Source of the DNA: an uncultured Flavobacteriaceae bacterium
Lineage (GTDB): Bacteria; Bacteroidota; Bacteroidia; Flavobacteriales; Flavobacteriaceae
Direction: 5' to 3'
DNA: 64,000 nucleotides
Assembly (NCBI GenBank): GCA_937929935.1
Contig: CALFUL010000011.1
Span: 146,774 to 210,773 of the forward strand
Below the pieces are notes generated by a model that saw only the letters and a list, made by a program, of their open reading frames with translations, was not told the DNA's origin and did no database searches. Made by a program: the position numbers and the translations under genes. Positions 43,759 to 52,067 of the stretch are shown one piece after another; the stretch's first letter is position 1; the number at the start of each line of letters is the position of its first letter.

Positions 43759-44496
43759 TTATGAATTCCCTATTTTATCTTGAAGTGCGAAAAATGCCCT
43801 TTTTGAGGCTCTTTCTTCAGCCTTTTTCTTAGAAGTAGCTCGAGCCTTAGCGACTATAGAATCACCTATTGACAATTTAACAGCAAAATGTTTATGACTA
43901 TCATTACCTGTATCTTCATAAACATTATAATTGAAGGGTTTTTTCTGTTTTTGACACCATTCAATGACCAAGCTTTTATAGCTAATCACTTTACCTTCTA
44001 ATTGCTCAATATCAACGTAAGGCTTAATTACTCTTTTACTTATGAATTTATCACAGTATTTATAGCCACGATCCAAATAAATGGCCCCAACTAAGGCTTC
44101 AAAAACATTGCCATGTATATTTTCTCCAAAATGCGATTTTGGTATTCTACTCTCTACAAATTGAATGAGGTTTAAGTCTTTACCTAGTTCATTTAAATGA
44201 TCACGACTAACTATCTTAGATCTCATTTTAGTCAAATAGCCTTCGTCGCCTAAAGGCACTTCATTGTATAAATGTTTCGAGATAATGGTGCCCAGCATTG
44301 AATCGCCAAGAAATTCAAGTCTTTCATAATTCATCGGGTTACCCTGTTCATCTTTTTTATTAGCTGAACGATGTAAAAATGCCTTTTTAAAAATTTCGAT
44401 GTTTTTAGGCTTAAATCCTAGAATCTTGGTAATTCCCAAAAAAAAATTCCCATCATCTTTTGAATGGGAATTAAATAAATTGGAGGGAAAACTCAT
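43759..44496 (-). CDS. rnc: Ribonuclease III
   Basis: The 245-residue protein has the nuclease domain first (about 20-160), with the signature ERLEFLGDSMLG (about 59-70) and a second acidic cluster in NVFEALVGAIYLDRG. A double-stranded-RNA-binding domain follows (about 170-240, SYKSLVIEWCQKQ and SKKKAEERASKRAF). It cuts dsRNA in rRNA processing and mRNA turnover. It starts 3 bp after fabF. Confidence 0.94.
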   Translation of the reverse strand: MSFPSNLFNSHSKDDGNFFLGITKILGFKPKNIEIFKKAFLHRSANKKDEQGNPMNYERLEFLGDSMLGTIISKHLYNEVPLGDEGYLTKMRSKIVSRDHLNELGKDLNLIQFVESRIPKSHFGENIHGNVFEALVGAIYLDRGYKYCDKFISKRVIKPYVDIEQLEGKVISYKSLVIEWCQKQKKPFNYNVYEDTGNDSHKHFAVKLSIGDSIVAKARATSKKKAEERASKRAFFALQDKIGNS

Positions 44497-44499
44497 TTT

Positions 44500-45750
44500 T
44501 TAACTGATTTTCTTAAATACAACACATGCGTTATGACCTCCAAAACCGAAGGTATTACTCATGGCAACATTTACTTCTCTTTTTTGAGCCTTATTTAAAG
44601 TTAAATTCAAATCAGGGTTGATGTTTTCATCAACAGTAGTATGATTAATCGTTGGGGGTATAATACCGTGTTTCATTGACATGATTGAAGCAATAGCCTC
44701 AATAGCACCCGCGGCACCTAATAAATGCCCCGTCATTGACTTGGTAGAATTAATGTTAATATTTTTTGCGTGTTCGCCAAAGACCGTTGAAATTGCTTTC
44801 AATTCGGCAACATCTCCTAATGGAGTTGAAGTACCATGGGTATTAATAGCATCAACATCTTCTGGTTTTAAGCCAGCATCTTCAAGGCAATTTTGCATAA
44901 CACGTACAACTCCTATTCCTTCAGGATGCGGAGCAGTCATATGGTAGGCATCACTTGACAAACCACCACCAACTATTTCAGCATATATTTTAGCCCCTCT
45001 TGCTTTGGCGTGTTCGTATTCTTCTAAAATTAAGGCTCCAGCACCTTCACCTAAAACAAAACCATCTCTATTAGCATCAAAAGGTCTTGATGCAGTTTCA
45101 GGACTATCATTTCTAGTTGATAATGCATGCATAGCACCAAAACCACCCATACCAGCAATGGTAACAGCAGCTTCACTTCCGCCTGATACAATGACATCAC
45201 ATTGCCCTAAACGAATGGTATTCATGGCATCAATCAAAGCATTTGCAGAAGATGCACAAGCTGAAACTGTTGTGTAATTTGGACCCATAAAACCATGTTT
45301 TATAGAAATATGACCCGGTGCAATATCAGCAATCATTTTTGGAATGAAGAACGGATTGAACCTTGGTGTACCGTCGCCAGCAGCAAAATTCAAAACCTCG
45401 TTTTGAAAGGTTTCTAAACCGCCAATACCAGCACCCCAAATAACACCTACCCTAAATTTATCAAGACTATCTAAATCTAATCCTGAATCTTCAATGGCTT
45501 CATCAGAAGCAACTAAGGCATATTGCGCAAAGCGATCTAGTTTACGAGCCTGTTTACGATCAAAGAAATCAGTAGCTACAAAATTCTTTAGTTCACAAGC
45601 AAATCTTACTTTAAACTTTTCTGTATCATAATAGGTCACAGGAGCAGAACCACTTTTTCCGTTGATTAAGCCCGTCCAATATTCTTCAAGGGTATTTCCT
45701 ATAGGTGTCAAAGCACCCATTCCAGTAACAACAACTCTTTTTAATTGCAT
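44500..45750 (-). CDS. fabF: Beta-ketoacyl-ACP synthase II
   Basis: The 416-residue thiolase-fold condensing enzyme has its catalytic Cys in VSACASSANAL and the two His residues in NTHGTSTPLGD and KSMTGHLLGAAG. It opens with RVVVTGMGALTPIGN. It elongates acyl-ACP with malonyl-ACP. It lies 110 bp downstream of acpP, with a strong hairpin in between that may lower its level relative to acpP. Confidence 0.95.
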   Translation of the reverse strand: MQLKRVVVTGMGALTPIGNTLEEYWTGLINGKSGSAPVTYYDTEKFKVRFACELKNFVATDFFDRKQARKLDRFAQYALVASDEAIEDSGLDLDSLDKFRVGVIWGAGIGGLETFQNEVLNFAAGDGTPRFNPFFIPKMIADIAPGHISIKHGFMGPNYTTVSACASSANALIDAMNTIRLGQCDVIVSGGSEAAVTIAGMGGFGAMHALSTRNDSPETASRPFDANRDGFVLGEGAGALILEEYEHAKARGAKIYAEIVGGGLSSDAYHMTAPHPEGIGVVRVMQNCLEDAGLKPEDVDAINTHGTSTPLGDVAELKAISTVFGEHAKNININSTKSMTGHLLGAAGAIEAIASIMSMKHGIIPPTINHTTVDENINPDLNLTLNKAQKREVNVAMSNTFGFGGHNACVVFKKIS

Positions 45751-45794
45751 TGAACTTAGTTTTGCAATACTTAATATTGATAGTATATATTAAA

Positions 45795-45832
45795 AAATAT
45801 CCATGCGATAAAAAACTACCGCATGGATATTT
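45795..45832 (-). terminator. Hairpin between acpP and fabF (terminator or attenuator)
   Basis: AAATATCCATGCG (45795-45807) is the inverse complement of CGCATGGATATTT (45820-45832), a 13-bp stem with a 12-nt loop, followed on the reverse strand by a T-run. Since fabF has no other obvious promoter in the rest of the 110-bp gap, partial readthrough is likely. Confidence 0.8.
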
Positions 45833-45860
45833 ATAAAATCTTATAATAAAATCATAAAGA

Positions 45861-46094
45861 TTATTTCGCTTCTTCTATATAACTGATAGCTTGACCTACT
45901 GTTGCGATGTTTTCTGCTTGATCGTCTGGAATTTGAATATCAAATTCTTTTTCGAATTCCATAATCAACTCAACAGTGTCAAGTGAATCTGCCCCTAGGT
46001 CATTAGTAAAGCTCGCTTCTGATACAACTTCATTTTCATCGACTCCTAATTTATCAACGATAATAGCTTTAACTCTTGATGCAATGTCTGACAT
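45861..46094 (-). CDS. acpP: Acyl carrier protein
   Basis: The 77-residue protein carries its 4'-phosphopantetheine attachment at Ser37 in [12 protein letters not shown]. The acidic helix II ([12 protein letters not shown]) is the contact surface for fatty acid synthesis enzymes. Length and composition are those of normal ACP. It is the first gene of the reverse-strand run to pyk and is divergent from purN. Confidence 0.95.
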   Translation of the reverse strand: MSDIASRVKAIIVDKLGVDENEVVSEASFTNDLGADSLDTVELIMEFEKEFDIQIPDDQAENIATVGQAISYIEEAK

Positions 46095-46127
46095 AATAAT
46101 ATTGGTTTTAAAAATTTAAATTGATGG

Positions 46128-46135
46128 CAAAAATA
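46128..46135 (-). promoter_or_regulatory. -7 element of a Bacteroidota promoter upstream of acpP
   Basis: On the reverse strand TATTTTTG (46135-46128) matches TAnnTTTG, 33 bp before the acpP start codon. No TTG is found at the normal distance upstream. Confidence 0.45.
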
Positions 46136-46253
46136 AAAAACTTTGGACTAAATACACGATTTACCGTTAAAATGTAGTCTAATTTATGAAAATTAAACAC
46201 GGTAACACTATTTTCGCAACATAAAATCTGATATTCTAAGCTTTGTATTTTTA

Positions 46254-46820
46254 ATGAAAAATATAGTTTTATTTGCTTCTGGTTCTGGTTCAAATGTTGA
46301 AAACATTATAAAGTATTTCGAACATAAGCCACAAGTTTCAATTGCCTGTGTACTTACTAACAAAAGAGATGCCAAAGTTATTGATAGATGTAATAAATTG
46401 AAAATCAATTGTTTATATTTCAATAAAACTGCATTTTCTAAATCAGATTGTATTTTAAAAATACTTGAAGCATTACAACCCGACCTAATTGTTTTGGCAG
46501 GTTTCTTATTGAAGATACCCCAATCGCTGGTTAAAAAATACCCTAATAAAATAATCAATATTCACCCTTCATTATTACCAAAATTTGGCGGTAAAGGAAT
46601 GTATGGTAAATACGTTCATGAAGCCGTAAAAGAACAAAAAGAGGTCGAAACGGGCATCACAATTCATTATGTGAACGAAAAATATGATGATGGTGCGATA
46701 CTTTTTCAAGCTAAAACAGAACTTTTACCCGCTGATTCAGTTGAAGTTATTGCGAAAAAAGTGGGTGAACTTGAATATGCACATTTTCCTGAAGTGATAG
46801 AAAAACTTTTAGATTCTTAA
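46254..46820 (+). CDS. purN: Phosphoribosylglycinamide formyltransferase
   Basis: The 188-residue protein shows the GART fold with NIHPSLLPKFGG (catalytic His of the NIHPSLLP motif), GSGSNVENII at the start and the conserved Asp region KYDDGAILFQ. It moves a formyl group from 10-formyl-THF to GAR in purine synthesis. It is the first of four forward genes including purF. Confidence 0.92.
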   Translation: MKNIVLFASGSGSNVENIIKYFEHKPQVSIACVLTNKRDAKVIDRCNKLKINCLYFNKTAFSKSDCILKILEALQPDLIVLAGFLLKIPQSLVKKYPNKIINIHPSLLPKFGGKGMYGKYVHEAVKEQKEVETGITIHYVNEKYDDGAILFQAKTELLPADSVEVIAKKVGELEYAHFPEVIEKLLDS

Positions 46821-46824
46821 TAAG

Positions 46825-47460
46825 ATGGCTAAAAAAGCTAAATTTTATGTGGTTTGGAAAGGCAAAAGACCTGGTATTTATCAAACCTGGAATGATTGCA
46901 AAGCTCAAATAACAGGTCAAAAAGGCGCTCAATATAAATCTTTTTCAACTTTTGAAGAAGCTAAAAAAGCCTACAATAGTAACTACGAATTTTATAAAGG
47001 AAAGAAAAAAAGCGAATCAGAACTTTCTCAAGAAGTGCTATTAAAAATTGGTGCCCCAAATTTTCATTCTATTTCTGTGGATGCTGCATCAAGCGGAAAT
47101 CCGGGTATTATGGAATATCAAGGCGTTGATACAAAAACTAAGAAAAAGTTATTTAAACAAGGTCCTTTTCAGGAAGGTACCAATAATATTGGAGAATTTT
47201 TAGCCCTTGTTCATGGCTTGGCGTTTCTCAAACAAAACAAAAGCGATCGTATTATTTATACTGATTCACGAACCGCAATGAGTTGGGTGCGCAAGAAAAC
47301 ATGCAATACCAAATTAGTTGAAACTAAAAAAAATAAGGCGCTGTTTGATTTAGTGAGGCGCGCAATTGATTGGTTACATCAAAACTCTTATACTACACCT
47401 ATTGTCAAATGGGAAACCAAAGCGTGGGGAGAAATTCCGGCAGATTTTGGAAGAAAGTAA
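46825..47460 (+). CDS. rnhA: Ribonuclease H with N-terminal viroplasmin domain
   Basis: The 211-residue protein has an N-terminal viroplasmin/HBD-like domain (about 5-50, KFYVVWKGKRPGIYQTWNDC) that binds RNA-DNA hybrids. An RNase H domain follows (about 70-205). Catalytic acids are readable as Asp in SISVDAASSGNPG, Glu in GEFLALVHGL, Asp in IIYTDSRTAMSW and an acidic residue near IPADFGRK. It removes RNA from hybrids and R-loops. It begins 4 bp after purN. Confidence 0.85.
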   Translation: MAKKAKFYVVWKGKRPGIYQTWNDCKAQITGQKGAQYKSFSTFEEAKKAYNSNYEFYKGKKKSESELSQEVLLKIGAPNFHSISVDAASSGNPGIMEYQGVDTKTKKKLFKQGPFQEGTNNIGEFLALVHGLAFLKQNKSDRIIYTDSRTAMSWVRKKTCNTKLVETKKNKALFDLVRRAIDWLHQNSYTTPIVKWETKAWGEIPADFGRK

Positions 47461-47531
47461 AATTCTTTTTACTTCTTATAAAATTTTATAATTTGATATA
47501 AACACCCTTATAAATTCCTTCTACAAAACCC

Positions 47532-47539
47532 TATCTTTG
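47532..47539 (+). promoter_or_regulatory. -7 element upstream of the PfkB kinase gene
   Basis: TATCTTTG matches TAnnTTTG exactly and is followed by CAGC, a common form in Bacteroidota promoters. It is 29 bp before the ATG at 47569. No TTG lies at the expected distance. Confidence 0.55.
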
Positions 47540-47568
47540 CAGCTTAATTTTTACGCTTCAGATTGTAT

Positions 47569-48495
47569 ATGGGAAAGTTAGTAATTGTAGGTACTGTCGC
47601 TTTTGATGAAATTGAAAGTCCGTTTGGTAAAACAGATAAAATTTTAGGTGGTGCAGCTACCTTTATTGGATTAGCAGCTTCTCAGTTTAATGTTGATGCC
47701 ACTATAGTCTCTATAGTTGGTGATGACTTACCACAAGAGTATTTAGAACTTTTATCTTCTAAAGGAATTGATCTTTCTGGTATTGAAATAGTTAAAGGAG
47801 GAAAAACATTTTACTGGAAAGGTAAATATCATAATGATATGAATTCAAGAGATACCTTGGTTACTGAATTAAATACCCTTGCAGATTTCAATCCGGTAGT
47901 TCCAGAAAATTATAAAGATGCTGATGTAGTGATGCTAGGTAACTTGCATCCGATGGTACAATTGAGTGTCATCAAACAAATGAGTAAAAGACCAAAGTTA
48001 ATTGTACTTGACACCATGAACTTTTGGATGGATAGCGCTTTAGATGATTTACTTGAGGTTATCAAACATATTGATGTTATTACTATTAATGATGAAGAGG
48101 CAAGGCAATTAGCCGGAGAGTATTCTTTGGTGAAAGCAGCAGAGCGTATTCATAAAATGGGGCCTAAATATGTGGTCATCAAAAAAGGCGAACATGGCGC
48201 TCTTTTATTTCATAATGAAAATATTTTCTTTGCACCGGCTTTACCGTTAGCTGAAGTTTTCGATCCAACAGGAGCAGGTGATACCTTTGCTGGTGGTTTT
48301 GCAGGCTATCTTGCCGCTACTGACAATATTTCTTTTGAAAATATGAAAAATGCTGTGATTCATGGGTCAAACCTTGCTTCATTTTCTGTTGAACAATTTG
48401 GTACCGCTCGTATGGAAAACCTAGAAAGAAAAGAAGTGAATAAACGCTTACATCAATTCAAAGCATTAACGCAATTTAATATTGAACTAACATAA
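47569..48495 (+). CDS. PfkB-family carbohydrate or nucleoside kinase
   Basis: The 308-residue protein starts at the ATG at 47569; a TTG two codons earlier is possible but less likely. Signatures are GGAATFIGLAASQFN at the front and DPTGAGDTFAGGFAGYL near 240-256, with the catalytic Asp in GAGD. The substrate is open: ribokinase- or adenosine kinase-like members sit beside purine genes in related genomes, as here. A hairpin with a T-run separates it from purF. Confidence 0.8.
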   Translation: MGKLVIVGTVAFDEIESPFGKTDKILGGAATFIGLAASQFNVDATIVSIVGDDLPQEYLELLSSKGIDLSGIEIVKGGKTFYWKGKYHNDMNSRDTLVTELNTLADFNPVVPENYKDADVVMLGNLHPMVQLSVIKQMSKRPKLIVLDTMNFWMDSALDDLLEVIKHIDVITINDEEARQLAGEYSLVKAAERIHKMGPKYVVIKKGEHGALLFHNENIFFAPALPLAEVFDPTGAGDTFAGGFAGYLAATDNISFENMKNAVIHGSNLASFSVEQFGTARMENLERKEVNKRLHQFKALTQFNIELT

Positions 48496-48503
48496 AATAT
48501 AAT

Positions 48504-48528
48504 GCCCTGTTGTAACGGGGCTTTTTTA
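48504..48528 (+). terminator. Hairpin between the PfkB kinase and purF
   Basis: GCCCTG (48504-48509) pairs with CGGGGC (48516-48521), one wobble, followed by a run of six Ts. Only about 11 bp remain before the purF start codon, so purF either relies on readthrough or the hairpin attenuates it. Confidence 0.65.
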
Positions 48529-48538
48529 TTGATAAGAA

Positions 48539-50437
48539 ATGAGTGACGCAATTAAACACGAATGTGGTATTTCAGTAATACGCCTATTAAAACCCTTAGA
48601 GTACTATAAAGAGAAATACGGAACAGCTTTTTATGGGGTAAACAAAATGTACCTCATGATGGAAAAGCAACACAATCGTGGGCAAGATGGTGCTGGTTTT
48701 GCAAGTATAAAACTCAATATGAACCCCGGTGAACGTTTCATGAGTCGCGTACGTTCATGTCAACAACAACCAATACAAGATATTTTTGCTCAAATTAATG
48801 CCCGCATTAATACAGAAATGGAGCAAAACCCAGAATATGTTGACGATGTTAGTCTTCAGAAAAAAAATATACCCTACATAGGCGAATTACTTTTAGGGCA
48901 TGTTCGCTATGGTACTTTTGGCAAAAACAGTATTGAAAGCGTACACCCTTTTCTTCGTCAAAATAATTGGATGCATCGAAATCTTATCATGGCTGGTAAT
49001 TTTAATATGACCAACGTTCATGAGTTATTTGATAATTTGATTCAGCTAGGGCAACACCCCAAAGAAATGGCAGACACTGTAACTGTCATGGAAAAAATTG
49101 GGCACTTTCTTGATGATGCTGTTGCCAAATTATACAAGCAAATCAAAAAAGAAGGATACAACAAACAAGAAGCCTCACCATTAATTGCAGATCGGCTAAA
49201 GATTCACAAAATTTTAAAAAGAGCTGCTAAAAACTTTGATGGTGGCTACGCTATGGCTGGTTTATTAGGCCATGGTGATGCTTTTGTTTTAAGAGACCCA
49301 GGGGGCATACGCCCGGCCTACTATTATCAAGATGATGAAGTAGCGGTTGTTGCCTCTGAAAGACCCGCTATTCAAACAGTATTTAATGTTGCTTATGATG
49401 ATGTAAAGGAACTTGACCCAGGTCATGCGCTTATTATTAAGAAGGATGGCACCACAGCGCTTAAAAAGGTTTTAGAACCCACAGAGCGTTTGGCGTGTTC
49501 GTTTGAAAGAATCTATTTTTCTCGCGGAAGTGATCAAGAAATTTATGAAGAGCGTAAAGAATTAGGAAAACTTATTTTTCCGAAAATTCTAACCGCCATT
49601 GATCAAAATATCAAAAAAACAGTTTTTTCTTATATTCCTAATACGGCTGAAACCTCATTCTTAGGCATGGTCAAAGAAGCTCAAAATTATTTGAATAAGA
49701 AGAAAGAAGAACAAATACTCGCACTTGGTTCACAAATGACCAGTAAAGAGTTGCATGAAATTTTAGATGTCAGGCCAAGAATTGAAAAAGTAGCAATCAA
49801 AGATGCCAAGCTAAGAACTTTCATTACACAAGACAGTAGTAGAGACGATCTTGTAGCGCATGTATATGATATTTCATACGGATCTGTTGATGAAGGCGAT
49901 AACTTAGTAATTATAGATGATAGTATTGTAAGGGGCACAACACTTAAGAAAAGTATTTTGCGTATTCTAGATCGCTTACTACCTAAGAAAATTATTGTAG
50001 TCTCATCAGCACCACAAATAAGGTACCCAGATTGTTATGGTATTGATATGGCCAAATTAGAAGATTTTATTGCTTTTAGAGCGGCCCTAGATTTGCATAA
50101 AGACAAGGGTACTTTGAATCAAGTTAAGAGCATATATAAAAAGTGCGTAGCTCAGGTTGAAAAGAAAGATGCAGATATAGTAAACTATGTAAAAGATTTT
50201 TATGCTCCTTTTAATTCAGAAGAGATTTCAAAGAAAATTGGAGAACTTTTAGCTCCGCCAGAAATGAAAGCCGAGGTTGAAATCATATATCAGTCTATTG
50301 AAAATCTACATCAAGCTTGTCCTAAAAATTTAGGTGATTGGTACTTCACAGGAAATTATCCTACGGCGGGCGGAAACAGAGTTGTCAATCGGGCCTTTAT
50401 CAACTTTTATGAAGGTAAAAATGAACGTGCATATTAA
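48539..50437 (+). CDS. purF: Amidophosphoribosyltransferase
   Basis: The protein has 632 residues, longer than classical PurF (about 500). The N-terminal glutaminase starts IKHECGISVI with nucleophile Cys9 exposed after loss of eight residues. The PRPP-binding motif is VIIDDSIVRGTT (about 457-468) in the phosphoribosyltransferase half. The extra length sits mainly in the middle and C-terminal parts, the form common in Bacteroidota. It makes phosphoribosylamine, the first committed purine step. Confidence 0.88.
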   Translation: MSDAIKHECGISVIRLLKPLEYYKEKYGTAFYGVNKMYLMMEKQHNRGQDGAGFASIKLNMNPGERFMSRVRSCQQQPIQDIFAQINARINTEMEQNPEYVDDVSLQKKNIPYIGELLLGHVRYGTFGKNSIESVHPFLRQNNWMHRNLIMAGNFNMTNVHELFDNLIQLGQHPKEMADTVTVMEKIGHFLDDAVAKLYKQIKKEGYNKQEASPLIADRLKIHKILKRAAKNFDGGYAMAGLLGHGDAFVLRDPGGIRPAYYYQDDEVAVVASERPAIQTVFNVAYDDVKELDPGHALIIKKDGTTALKKVLEPTERLACSFERIYFSRGSDQEIYEERKELGKLIFPKILTAIDQNIKKTVFSYIPNTAETSFLGMVKEAQNYLNKKKEEQILALGSQMTSKELHEILDVRPRIEKVAIKDAKLRTFITQDSSRDDLVAHVYDISYGSVDEGDNLVIIDDSIVRGTTLKKSILRILDRLLPKKIIVVSSAPQIRYPDCYGIDMAKLEDFIAFRAALDLHKDKGTLNQVKSIYKKCVAQVEKKDADIVNYVKDFYAPFNSEEISKKIGELLAPPEMKAEVEIIYQSIENLHQACPKNLGDWYFTGNYPTAGGNRVVNRAFINFYEGKNERAY

Positions 50438-50541
50438 ACTTTAGCAACGCTTATAAGGGTATTGCTGTAATTCAACGATAAATAAGGCATTTCAGCGGAA
50501 TTATATCGCATTGATGCGTGTCACAGCTACTTTAGGGTCTA
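50438..50541. other. Spacer between purF and the small-RNA array
   Basis: No coding frame is seen in this 104-bp stretch. It holds TACTTTAG at 50528-50535, a near-consensus -7 box in front of the first small RNA. Together with the array it makes up the only gap over 300 bp in the window. Confidence 0.5.
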
Positions 50542-50612
50542 CCATAGCATAAGTAGGTTAAGTTCATGGTAAGATTTGGGGCAAAAAAGGTGGAGTTCTC
50601 TCCACCTTTTTT
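50542..50612 (+). ncRNA. Small RNA copy 1
   Basis: The core at 50542-50581 is followed by a perfect terminator stem GGTGGAG/CTCCACC (50589-50595 and 50600-50606, loop TTCT) and TTTTTT. The front end can pair TACCAT with ATGGTA. A near-consensus -7 box TACTTTAG (50528-50535) stands 6 bp upstream. Predicted length is about 70-75 nt. Confidence 0.78.
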
Positions 50613-50755
50613 ATGTTTAAAACTTAAGGTCTAGTCATTTTACCTAATACCAATCTAATTCTACTTAACTACTTCAAAATGGTAGAACAACCTTTTTATA
50701 AGGAGTTGAACAATAAAATTAAATCAAACTAATGTCTCAACTTATATTTGTAGAA

Positions 50756-50825
50756 CCATAGCATAAGTAGGTTAAGTTCATGGTAAGATTTGGGGAAAAA
50801 GGTAGCGATATTCGCTGCCTTTTTT
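50756..50825 (+). ncRNA. Small RNA copy 2
   Basis: The core (50756-50795) is identical to copies 1 and 3. The terminator stem is GGTAGCGA/TCGCTGCC (50801-50808 and 50812-50819, one G-T wobble) followed by T6, a sequence different from copy 1 but still paired. A perfect -7 box TATATTTG lies at 50743-50750, 5 bp upstream of the core. Confidence 0.85.
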
Positions 50826-50965
50826 ATTTGCCAAAAGTTTAAGCTTTAGTTAGTTTTTCTTCTAAAATTTGATTCCATAACACTCAAAAGGTATTTCAGC
50901 CATCATTATTGAAGTTCATCTAAAAGCTTATGCATTTGATAACTACTCAACTTATATTTGTAGAA

Positions 50966-51036
50966 CCATAGCATAAGTAGGTTAAGTTCATGGTAAGATT
51001 TGGGGAAAAAAGGTAGCGATATTCGCTGCCTTTTTT
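50966..51036 (+). ncRNA. Small RNA copy 3
   Basis: The core (50966-51005) and terminator stem match copy 2 with one extra A before the stem. A perfect -7 box TATATTTG lies at 50953-50960, and a TTG at 50936-50938 stands 14 nt before it, shorter than the usual spacing. Confidence 0.85.
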
Positions 51037-51171
51037 ATTTGCCAATAGGTGTATTTAACAGGTTTACCCCCTACATATGAATAATTTTTACTGACTTTTA
51101 TCTCTTTTTCAAATTTTAAAAAAGTATACATTTTCTTTTTTATTTCACGCAATACCAGTAATTTAGTTTTG

Positions 51172-51243
51172 CCATAGCATAAGTAGGTTAAGTTTATGGT
51201 AAGATTTGGGACGAAAAGGGTGGAATCTAATTCCGCCCTTTTC
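51172..51243 (+). ncRNA. Small RNA copy 4 (divergent)
   Basis: The core (51172-51211) has two substitutions: C to T at 51195, which allows an extra inner pair CCATA/TATGG, and G to A at the last core base. The terminator stem is GGGTGGAAT/ATTCCGCCC with one wobble, again changed in sequence but still paired. A perfect -7 box TAGTTTTG (51164-51171) directly abuts the core. Confidence 0.8.
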
Positions 51244-51263
51244 TATTTCAAAAATTTACCCAC

Positions 51264-51302
51264 AAAAAAATGCCCTTCTCGAAAATTCGAGAAGGGCTTT
51301 TT
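51264..51302. terminator. Bidirectional terminator after sodA and the small-RNA array
   Basis: GCCCTTCTCGAA (51272-51283) and TTCGAGAAGGGC (51286-51297) form a 12-bp perfect stem around AA. T-rich tracts lie on the forward side (51298-51302) and, read on the reverse strand, at 51270-51264. It serves the reverse-strand sodA and may insulate the array. Confidence 0.88.
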
Positions 51303-51324
51303 AATTACTTGAAAACTTTAACTA

Positions 51325-51933
51325 TTACTTATTTGCAGCATAATGTTCTGATACTCGATCCCAATTAATAACATTGAAAAAAGCCTGAACATAATCTGGT
51401 CTTCTATTTTGATAATTTAAATAGTACGCGTGCTCCCAAACATCAAGACCTAGAATAGGATAACCGCCGCATCCTACACCTGGCATTAATGAATTATCTT
51501 GATTTGGAGTAGAACATACTTCTACTTTACCTCCTTTATGAACACATAACCATGCCCAACCAGATCCAAATCTTGTGCCCGCAGCACCACTGAATTTTTC
51601 TTTAAAAGCCTCAAATGAGCCATAAGCATCATTTATTGCACTCGCCAATTCTCCTGATGGTTCTCCACCGCCGTTTGGCGACAAGATGTCCCAGAATAAA
51701 GAATGGTTAAAAAACCCTCCGCCGTTATTTCTAACACCGCCATTTGACATATCTAAATTTGTCAAAATAGCCTCAATAGATTTTCCTTCTAAATCAGAAC
51801 CTGCAATAGCATTATTCAATTTTGTAGTATAGCCGTTGTGATGCTTTGAATAATGAATTTCCATAGTTCGAGCATCAATATGTGGTTCTAACGCATCATA
51901 CGCATACGGTAATTTTGGTAATTCGAAAGACAT
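51325..51933 (-). CDS. sodA: Superoxide dismutase (Mn-type)
   Basis: The 202-residue protein carries metal ligands His27 (IHYSKHH), His in [13 protein letters not shown], and Asp/His in [12 protein letters not shown]. The Gly-rich GGGFFNH stretch and the Gln in NQDNSL are typical of Mn rather than Fe forms, although exchangeable types exist. No signal peptide is present, so it is cytoplasmic. It removes superoxide. It is preceded by a good promoter on the reverse strand. Confidence 0.93.
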   Translation of the reverse strand: MSFELPKLPYAYDALEPHIDARTMEIHYSKHHNGYTTKLNNAIAGSDLEGKSIEAILTNLDMSNGGVRNNGGGFFNHSLFWDILSPNGGGEPSGELASAINDAYGSFEAFKEKFSGAAGTRFGSGWAWLCVHKGGKVEVCSTPNQDNSLMPGVGCGGYPILGLDVWEHAYYLNYQNRRPDYVQAFFNVINWDRVSEHYAANK

Positions 51934-51970
51934 AAATGTTGTATTTTTAGATTAATTAATTTCCTTTTAT

Positions 51971-52004
51971 CAAATTTACGTTTTTAACACTTAAGTTATA
52001 TCAA
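51971..52004 (-). promoter_or_regulatory. Promoter of sodA
   Basis: On the reverse strand TTG (52004-52002), a 23-nt gap and TAAATTTG (51978-51971) fit the Bacteroidota consensus. The start codon is 37 bp downstream. Confidence 0.6.
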
Positions 52005-52067
52005 TTATTTGTTAAGACCCTAAAGTAATTGCCCTCAGGGTAGAACCAAAAGATAATCATCACAAAT

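Larger units (their letters stand above)
50528..51244 (+). repeat. Array of four spaced small-RNA cassettes
   Basis: A 40-nt core (starting CCATAGCATAAGTAGG and ending GATTTGGGG) recurs at 50542, 50756, 50966 and 51172. Start-to-start spacing is 214, 210 and 206 bp. Copies 1-3 have identical cores and copy 4 has two changes. The filler DNA between copies shows little similarity except about 22 bp right before copies 2 and 3 (CTCAACTTATATTTGTAG). No ORF spans the array. Confidence 0.9.

Noticed and set aside
50542..51244. CRISPR array
   Set aside because: Only four copies, spaced about 210 bp, each followed by its own terminator; no short spacers and no cas genes.
50542..51244. Insertion sequence remnants or a repeated small protein
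   Set aside because: There are no terminal inverted repeats or target duplications, and the frame after the ATG in the core shifts between copies because the A-run differs in length.
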